From Spirochaetaceae bacterium (lineage in GTDB: Bacteria > Spirochaetota > Spirochaetia > Treponematales > Breznakiellaceae), in assembly GCA_031255115.1 (NCBI GenBank), contig JAIRTD010000273.1, positions 1-11,321 on the forward strand: a DNA stretch of 11,321 bases, given 5' to 3'. Each line of letters opens with the position of its first letter. Positions within the stretch are counted from its first letter, which is position 1. Made by a program: the position numbers and the translations under genes. Under the pieces are notes generated by a model. The model saw only the letters and a list, made by a program, of their open reading frames with translations, did not search any database and had not been told where the DNA came from. Below, piece after piece: positions 6,740 to 11,321 of this stretch.

Positions 6740-8359
6740 TTGAACACCCTGTTCCGCTTGAGGATTTTTATCCTTGGCCTGGGTCTCCTCCTGCCGGCCC
6801 TTTCAGCTTATGGCGATTCGTTCCAGCAGCTTGAAGGAACGGGCCTGGCGCTGGCAAGTGATCCTCCCGGAGCGTCCGTATACCTTAACGGCATAAAAGA
6901 AGGCATAACGCCCCTGACGCTGCCATCCCTTCCTCCGGCTTCCTATGCCATACGGCTTTCCAAAGAAGGCTATTTTGACCGGGAGCTTACCGTAACCATA
7001 CCCAGAGAGGGCCGGCTCTCTGTTTCTCTGGACCTGGAAAAAGCCGTGGGAACCCTTGTCCTGCGTATTACAAGTTCAAGTCCCGATCCTGTTGATCCCC
7101 TGATCTATGTTGACGGCGTTCTCATGCAGGGTTCCGTGCTCACCCTTGACGAAGGCAGCCACTCGCTGCGTATACGGGCCTTTGGCTGGGAGGATGTATC
7201 GGCGGTCGTGTATGTCAAAGGCAGGGAGACCTGGGGATTCGACGCGCTTCTTGCTCCCGCCCGCTTCGGCATAGCTTCCCTCAGGGCGGAACGGCGGCGT
7301 TTTAATCCTGACAACCCAGGCAGCCTGGGGACTACCACGGTTAGTTTTGAAGTCAGCGCCCCCGGCAGGGGAACTTTCCTGGTGCTGAACAGCGCCGGGC
7401 AGACCCTCGTTCAAAAAGAACTGGGGCCCTTTACTTCGTGGTCCCAGTCAATATCCTGGGACGGGAGGGACCAGAGAGGCAATATACTTCCTAACGGAAA
7501 CTATACCCTCAAGATTGAAGCCGCGGCCCTGACCGGAGACCAGACCGCAAGCGCCGGGCTTGAAGCGGCGCTGGATTCTTCTATCTATATTGCTCCGTCC
7601 CAGACCAGCGCCGCCGTATCGGGTTTAAGCTGGGCGCCCGCCGCCGAACTTAAAGCCCCGCTTTCCTGGCAGCTTGAGGGAAACCTGCTTTTCGGCAAAG
7701 CCCCCGGCGAAGAAGCCTGGCGCTCCCTGCCCTTTGCCGTTTCTTTTGGCATGAGCCTCTTTGAGCGGCTCGAAATCGGCGCCGCAGTAAATATGACGCC
7801 CCGTTTTGAAGGCAAGGCGCCTCTTTTTGCCGGTCTTTCTCTTAAACTGGGTATACTCAAGGCCGGAGGCTGGACCGGCGCCGCTCCGCTTCCCCTTAAC
7901 CTTGCCCTGGGGCTGCGTTACGGCTTTTCCAACGATACCGAACTAAGTCCCTTTGGCCTTCCCGCCGGTCCTGAACTTTTTCTTCCATTTTCTGTTGAAC
8001 TAAACCGCCTGTTCGCGCCAGGAGCTTCCCGGTCCTCAGGAGCGGCAAAGACCGGCGTTTCGCCAAGGTTCAACCTGTTATTGGTTCCTGCCCTGTGGTG
8101 GCCCGCCAAAGACGGCCTCCCCGGAAAACCCCGGGGCGTTGTTTCAGGCGGCCTGGTGTTCCGCCGGTCTCCCTTTTCCGCCGCGCTTTCGGTGCGGACC
8201 GAATCTTCTTTTGACGCTTCCCCCTTCCAAAGGGTCATGACCGGCGGCGAAATCAAATTTTTCCCCTCCCTGGTGGTATTCAGCCTTTCGGGCGGCGCCT
8301 GGTTTGAATCTTCCCGCCGGGGTTTTTACGGCGGCATAGGCATAGGGGTGATAAATTAG
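6740..8359 (+). CDS. PEGA plus FlgD-like Ig domain protein with barrel-like C-terminus
   Basis: This encodes 539 residues from the TTG at 6740, chosen because GGGGG lies at 6729-6733, six bases before it. A TTG at 6707, overlapping the phosphatase gene by 13 bases, is the alternative and gives 550 residues. A signal sequence (RLRIFILGLGLLLPALSA) precedes the mature protein. Residues about 34-99 are a PEGA domain (SDPPGASVYLNG, then YAIRLSKEGYFD). About 103-159 are a second, diverged PEGA-like repeat (IYVDGVLM, then GSHSLRIRAFG). About 183-262 look like the FlgD/fibronectin-type fold, with WDGRDQRGNILPNGNYTLKI. From about 309 to the end the sequence alternates hydrophobic, Gly-rich strands and ends in YGGIGIGVIN, suggesting an outer-membrane barrel. 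It follows the phosphatase without a promoter, so it is probably co-transcribed. The inferred role is a surface or periplasm-spanning protein; partner unknown. Confidence 0.82.
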   Translation: MNTLFRLRIFILGLGLLLPALSAYGDSFQQLEGTGLALASDPPGASVYLNGIKEGITPLTLPSLPPASYAIRLSKEGYFDRELTVTIPREGRLSVSLDLEKAVGTLVLRITSSSPDPVDPLIYVDGVLMQGSVLTLDEGSHSLRIRAFGWEDVSAVVYVKGRETWGFDALLAPARFGIASLRAERRRFNPDNPGSLGTTTVSFEVSAPGRGTFLVLNSAGQTLVQKELGPFTSWSQSISWDGRDQRGNILPNGNYTLKIEAAALTGDQTASAGLEAALDSSIYIAPSQTSAAVSGLSWAPAAELKAPLSWQLEGNLLFGKAPGEEAWRSLPFAVSFGMSLFERLEIGAAVNMTPRFEGKAPLFAGLSLKLGILKAGGWTGAAPLPLNLALGLRYGFSNDTELSPFGLPAGPELFLPFSVELNRLFAPGASRSSGAAKTGVSPRFNLLLVPALWWPAKDGLPGKPRGVVSGGLVFRRSPFSAALSVRTESSFDASPFQRVMTGGEIKFFPSLVVFSLSGGAWFESSRRGFYGGIGIGVIN

Positions 8360-8392
8360 GCTTTTTTGGCGTCTCGCTGCAAACGAATTCTA

Positions 8393-8421
8393 GTGCAATT
8401 TTTTAAGAGCTGGTGTAAAAT
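8393..8421 (+). promoter_or_regulatory. Candidate promoter of the pyrophosphatase gene
   Basis: TAAAAT (8416-8421) is a good -10 match. A weak -35, GTGCAA (8393-8398), lies 17 bases before it. Predicted transcription starts near 8428, within the left arm of the inverted repeat that follows. There is no hairpin terminator for the upstream PEGA gene, only a short T-run at 8362-8367, so read-through is possible. Confidence 0.4.
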
Positions 8422-8422
8422 A

Positions 8423-8453
8423 GCAGATACAAGCTACAGGCAGTATCTGCCTG
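8423..8453 (+). promoter_or_regulatory. Two overlapping, mutually exclusive inverted repeats before hppA
   Basis: The first repeat is perfect: GCAGATAC (8423-8430) against GTATCTGC (8443-8450), with a 12-base gap. The second is also perfect: CAGGCA (8437-8442) against TGCCTG (8448-8453), with a five-base loop. They share bases 8448-8450, and the loop of the second is part of the right arm of the first, so only one can form. They lie between the predicted -10 and the AGGAGG at 8461-8466. Because the predicted transcription start is near 8428, a DNA operator and an RNA switch are both possible. Confidence 0.5.
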
Positions 8454-8470
8454 AACAAACAGGAGGAAAT

Positions 8471-10585
8471 ATGGTTGAAAGTTTTTTTGTTTTTGTGCCC
8501 ATTGGTTCTGTTTTAGCGTTGATCTTCGCTTTTTATCAGGCTAAAAAGGTGTTGAGTTTTCCGCAGGGTTCCGATCTTATGATAAAGATCTCCACGGCCA
8601 TACGCGAAGGCGCCAATGCCTATCTCAGGAGACAGTACACCGGTGTAGGCCTCTTCTTTGCGTTTATGTTTGTGGTGCTGGGAATTATGGCTTTTATGGG
8701 TTTTCTGACCCCCTTTGTTCCCTTTGCCTTTATCACCGGCGGGTTCTTTTCGGGCCTTTCGGGTTTTATCGGGATGAAGATAGCCACCGCGGCAAATGCC
8801 CGGACCGCCCAGGCTTCTTCTGAAAGTTTGAACCGAGGGCTCAGGGTTGCTTTTTCCGCCGGTTCGGTCATGGGCTTTACCGTTATAGGATTGGGGCTTC
8901 TGGATCTGTCCATCTGGTTTTTCCTTTTAAAATATGTGTTCTACGCGCATCTTGCCGGAGACGGGGCGAGCCAGATAAACGCCATTGCTTCCGCTATGCT
9001 TACCTTTGGTATGGGGGCGTCCAGCATGGCGCTTTTTGCCCGCGTGGGCGGCGGTATTTTTACCAAGGCCGCGGACGTGGGAGCGGATCTTGTCGGCAAA
9101 GTCGAAGCCGGTATACCCGAAGACGATCCCCGCAATCCTGCGGTTATTGCCGATAACGTAGGCGACAATGTAGGCGATGTGGCGGGCATGGGCGCGGATC
9201 TCTACGAATCCTATGTGGGTTCCATAGTGGCGACAATAGCGCTTGCCGTGTCGGCGGGTTACAATTTTGGCGGCGCGGCCGTTCCCATGATGCTGGCCGC
9301 CGTAGGCACCCTTGCTTCAATAATAGGAAGCTTCTTTGTGCGCTGCGGCGAAAAGACGGACCAGCGCGTGCTGCTGGGGGCTCTTCGCCGGGGAACCTAT
9401 ATTTCGTCGGCGCTTATCATTATCGCCGCCTTCCCGGTAATTTACTTTGCCCTGGACTGCGCCCAATACCCCGAACGTATGGGCGTGTATGCCGCGGTAA
9501 TCTCAGGTCTTTTTGCCGGTGTGCTTATCGGATTTTTTACTGAATATTTTACTTCTGATACCTACAAGCCCACCCAGGAACTTTCCGCTTCAAGCCTGAC
9601 CGGCGCGGCTACAATCATCATCGGCGGTATTTCGCTCGGCATGTTGTCGACGCTCCTGCCTGTTGTCATTGTCGGCGTATCCGTACTGGTAAGTTTTTTT
9701 GCCTCAGGCGGCGGCGTGGAGTTTTCCCGGGGCCTTTATGGCGTGGGTATTTCGGCGGTGGGCATGTTGTCCACCCTGGGTATTACCCTGGCCACCGACG
9801 CCTACGGACCCGTGGCGGATAACGCCGGGGGCATAGCGGAAATGTCCCGGCTCCCCGCCGAGGTGCGGGAGCGTACCGACGCCCTTGATTCTCTGGGAAA
9901 CACCACGGCGGCTACCGGCAAAGGCTTTGCCATAGGCTCGGCGGCCCTCACCGCCCTTGCCCTGATTGTGGCCTATATTGACGAAATAAAATTGAAGGCG
10001 CCTGACTTTTTGTTTGACCTTTCCATTGTGAATCCTCCGGTGCTTATAGGGCTCTTTATGGGAACCATGCTGCCCTTCCTTTTTTCGGCCATGACCATGC
10101 GGGCCGTTGGCCGCGCCGCGCAGAAGATTGTGCATGAAGTCCGGCGGCAGTTCAGGGAGATTTCCGGCCTTATGGAAGGCACGGCCGACGCGGACTATGC
10201 GGCCTGTGTAGACATCTGTACCCGCGGCGCCCAGAAAGAAATGATAGCCCCGGCCCTTATGGGCATCGCGTCTCCCATTGTGATAGGACTAATCCTCGGC
10301 GTAAACGGCGTAGCGGGCATGCTCGCCGGAGCTACAACCTCAGGCTTTGTGCTTGCCATCATGATGGCTAACGCCGGAGGCGCCTGGGACAACGCCAAGA
10401 AGTATATTGAATCAGGCGTGCACGGCGGCAAAGGTTCAGACCCCCACAAAGCGGCAGTGGTAGGCGATACGGTCGGCGATCCCTTTAAGGACACATCGGG
10501 CCCGTCAATCAATATCCTTATCAAACTGCTTTCCATGGTCTCGATTGTTTTTGCCGGAATCATTCTGAAGTTCTCGATTTTTTAA
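8471..10585 (+). CDS. hppA: K+-dependent membrane pyrophosphatase, probably Na+-translocating
   Basis: This encodes 704 residues, normal for the family, with about 16 membrane helices. AGGAGG (8461-8466) fixes the ATG at 8471; the frame is open to 8366 but those codons lie in the leader. It hydrolyses cytoplasmic PPi and uses the energy to pump cations outward. The PPi-binding signature DVGADLVGKVE is at 202-212, followed by DNVGDNVGD (228-236). Asp640, Asp666, Asp670 and Asp674 belong to the C-terminal metal/PPi site. Ala480 and Gly483 in GNTTAATGKG are the pattern of the K+-dependent subfamily; K+-independent enzymes have Lys and Thr there. Glu246 in DLYESYVG sits at the position typical of Na+-pumping enzymes (as in Thermotoga), whereas plant H+ pumps place this Glu one turn later. 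Na+ pumping is therefore the favoured inference, though dual Na+/H+ and some K+-dependent H+ pumps share this position. Confidence 0.97.
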   Translation: MVESFFVFVPIGSVLALIFAFYQAKKVLSFPQGSDLMIKISTAIREGANAYLRRQYTGVGLFFAFMFVVLGIMAFMGFLTPFVPFAFITGGFFSGLSGFIGMKIATAANARTAQASSESLNRGLRVAFSAGSVMGFTVIGLGLLDLSIWFFLLKYVFYAHLAGDGASQINAIASAMLTFGMGASSMALFARVGGGIFTKAADVGADLVGKVEAGIPEDDPRNPAVIADNVGDNVGDVAGMGADLYESYVGSIVATIALAVSAGYNFGGAAVPMMLAAVGTLASIIGSFFVRCGEKTDQRVLLGALRRGTYISSALIIIAAFPVIYFALDCAQYPERMGVYAAVISGLFAGVLIGFFTEYFTSDTYKPTQELSASSLTGAATIIIGGISLGMLSTLLPVVIVGVSVLVSFFASGGGVEFSRGLYGVGISAVGMLSTLGITLATDAYGPVADNAGGIAEMSRLPAEVRERTDALDSLGNTTAATGKGFAIGSAALTALALIVAYIDEIKLKAPDFLFDLSIVNPPVLIGLFMGTMLPFLFSAMTMRAVGRAAQKIVHEVRRQFREISGLMEGTADADYAACVDICTRGAQKEMIAPALMGIASPIVIGLILGVNGVAGMLAGATTSGFVLAIMMANAGGAWDNAKKYIESGVHGGKGSDPHKAAVVGDTVGDPFKDTSGPSINILIKLLSMVSIVFAGIILKFSIF

Positions 10586-10595
10586 CAGATTGAAG

Positions 10596-10628
10596 TACTC
10601 AGGCTTGTTCGATAAACAGGCCTGAGTA
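10596..10628. terminator. Strong hairpin after hppA, no U-tract
   Basis: TACTCAGGCTTGTT (10596-10609) pairs with AACAGGCCTGAGTA (10615-10628) through 14 pairs, one a G-T wobble, around a five-base loop. It lies between convergent genes, 10 bases after the hppA stop. No T-run follows on either strand, so it is either a bidirectional terminator of non-standard type or an mRNA 3'-end protector. It may also be a protein site. Confidence 0.5.
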
Positions 10629-10661
10629 TACATGGGCGGTCCCGCTTTACGCGCAGTGGCA

Positions 10662-10880
10662 CTACCTATCCGTTGCGATTTCAATAATAAACATACCATC
10701 CTCGTTTGAACGAACCCAGGTGAGAACTGTGGAAGCCAATTCGTTCACGCGCTCGCTTTCGCCCTCTTCAAAGCCGTCCGCCTCGACTTCCAACGGCTTG
10801 TCAAAATCAAACTTTTGAACAAACCGGGTAAGTCCATGGCCTTGGTCTTCAAACCGTAAATCCGTTTTGATATTTTCCAT
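10662..10880 (-). CDS. Small acidic protein of unknown function
   Basis: This encodes 72 residues. The ATG at 10880 has AGGAGG at 10887-10892 with a six-base spacer, so it is strongly preferred over the longer open frame up to 11126, whose extra codons are Arg/Ser-rich shadow of the overlapping gene. The protein is acidic (KTDLRFEDQGHG, then FDFDKPLEVEADGFEEGESERVNE), with a final hydrophobic strand GMFIIEIATD. No signal peptide or membrane segment is visible. Its start overlaps the end of the next gene on the same strand by 32 bases, which suggests translational coupling. I recognise no family. A small acidic partner of the upstream product is possible, but that is inference from size, charge and coupling. 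Confidence 0.7.
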   Translation of the reverse strand: MENIKTDLRFEDQGHGLTRFVQKFDFDKPLEVEADGFEEGESERVNELASTVLTWVRSNEDGMFIIEIATDR

Positions 10881-11321
10881 TCTCGGCCTCCTGGAATATA
10901 ATCTCTCCCAGCGCCGCAAGCGGCCCGTCAAAGGGGATAAAGGGTTTTCCGTGGGCGTAGCCCGTCTGCCTTTGGTATTCGGCAAGTTCCGGCCAAAAGG
11001 CCGTGTCATGCGGCGGCGTGATTTGGGCGAACTGCGCGGGCGGGAGCGCGTAATACGCCAGATTGTAAAACCCGTGCGGCCGCAGGGCGAACACCTTCCA
11101 GAACGGGTCGTCGAATTCCCCGACAAAACGCCGGTACACCTTCATCATCGCCGCAAAAAACCCGTTTGCCGCCGCTCCGTCCTGCCGCGCGAGCGCCAGC
11201 AAATAGGAAAGCGCGGCGGCGTCGAATTGGGGATTCTTTCGCGTAAGCCCGGTTTCGGCCTGCTTTATCCCTGTCGCGAGTCGATTTTCGTCCCGGTAGA
11301 TCAGCCCCAAAATAATGTTGT
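10849..11321 (-). CDS. C-terminal part of an unrecognised protein, truncated by the window edge
   Basis: The frame is open from the right edge to the TGA at 10849-10851, about 156 codons. A TTG at 11310 is probably internal because the frame stays open through it. The visible part is helix-rich and aromatic: FDAAALSYLLALARQDG, then FFAAMMKVYRRF, DDPFWKVFALRPHGFYNLAYYALPP and a final FDGPLAALGEIIFQEAENG. The early part (AETGLTRKNPQFDAA) resembles short helical repeats. There is no membrane segment in the part seen. I recognise no family with certainty. It overlaps the next, acidic small gene by 32 bases, so the two are one transcription unit. An effector-immunity pairing was considered but nothing in the sequence proves it. 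Confidence 0.65.
   Translation of the reverse strand, partial: NIILGLIYRDENRLATGIKQAETGLTRKNPQFDAAALSYLLALARQDGAAANGFFAAMMKVYRRFVGEFDDPFWKVFALRPHGFYNLAYYALPPAQFAQITPPHDTAFWPELAEYQRQTGYAHGKPFIPFDGPLAALGEIIFQEAENGKYQNGFTV

Noticed and set aside
8366..8470. 35-codon N-terminal extension of the pyrophosphatase
   Set aside because: It covers a promoter-like element and inverted repeats, while ATG 8471 has AGGAGG at the right distance and gives the normal family N-terminus.
10881..11126. 82-codon N-terminal extension of the small acidic protein
   Set aside because: It is Arg/Ser/Pro-rich shadow of the overlapping gene, and the downstream ATG has a perfect ribosome site.

Overview
The window looks like chromosomal DNA from a spirochaete, most likely a Treponema-type lineage with moderately high GC (possibly a gut treponeme). 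This rests on gene content, not on a marker gene: a small exported beta-barrel protein resembling a spirochaete family, a PEGA/FlgD-like surface protein, several exported proteins or lipoproteins, a membrane pyrophosphatase and a large hybrid histidine kinase. No rRNA, tRNA, IS element, CRISPR array or phage gene is visible. The window is densely packed, with no gene-free stretch over about 140 bases.

Layout. 1-434: 3' end of an unrecognised + strand gene. 464-1009 (-): exported small beta-barrel protein. 1127-1777 (-): exported, probably lipid-anchored glucosaminidase. 1778-1916: AT-rich divergent spacer with helically phased A-tracts, a palindrome and a -10-like element just before the radC ATG. 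1917-2654 (+): RadC/JAMM protein. 2735-5863 (+): the most unusual gene, a 1042-residue fusion of a complete PTS EIIC (cellobiose/lactose type) membrane domain to PAS-like, HisKA, HATPase and receiver domains. 5934-6719 (+): class C acid phosphatase / 5'-nucleotidase lipoprotein of the e(P4) family, with a good promoter, apparently followed in one operon by 6740-8359 (+), a PEGA plus FlgD-like plus barrel-like surface protein. 8471-10585 (+): membrane pyrophosphatase whose residues predict a K+-dependent, probably Na+-pumping type, preceded by two mutually exclusive inverted repeats and followed by a strong hairpin. 10662-10880 and 10849-11321 (-): a small acidic protein and an overlapping unrecognised gene that runs off the right edge.

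How the genes fit together. Most products act at the envelope: peptidoglycan trimming, an outer-membrane barrel, phosphate or nucleoside scavenging, surface architecture, ion pumping from PPi, and a sugar-sensing kinase. No partner response regulator, HPt protein, EIIA or EIIB is encoded in the window, so the kinase output and its link to the PTS cannot be read here. The best candidate for an undescribed system is the EIIC-hybrid kinase: a permease fold that retains the sugar-binding His and Glu but is wired to a phosphorelay.
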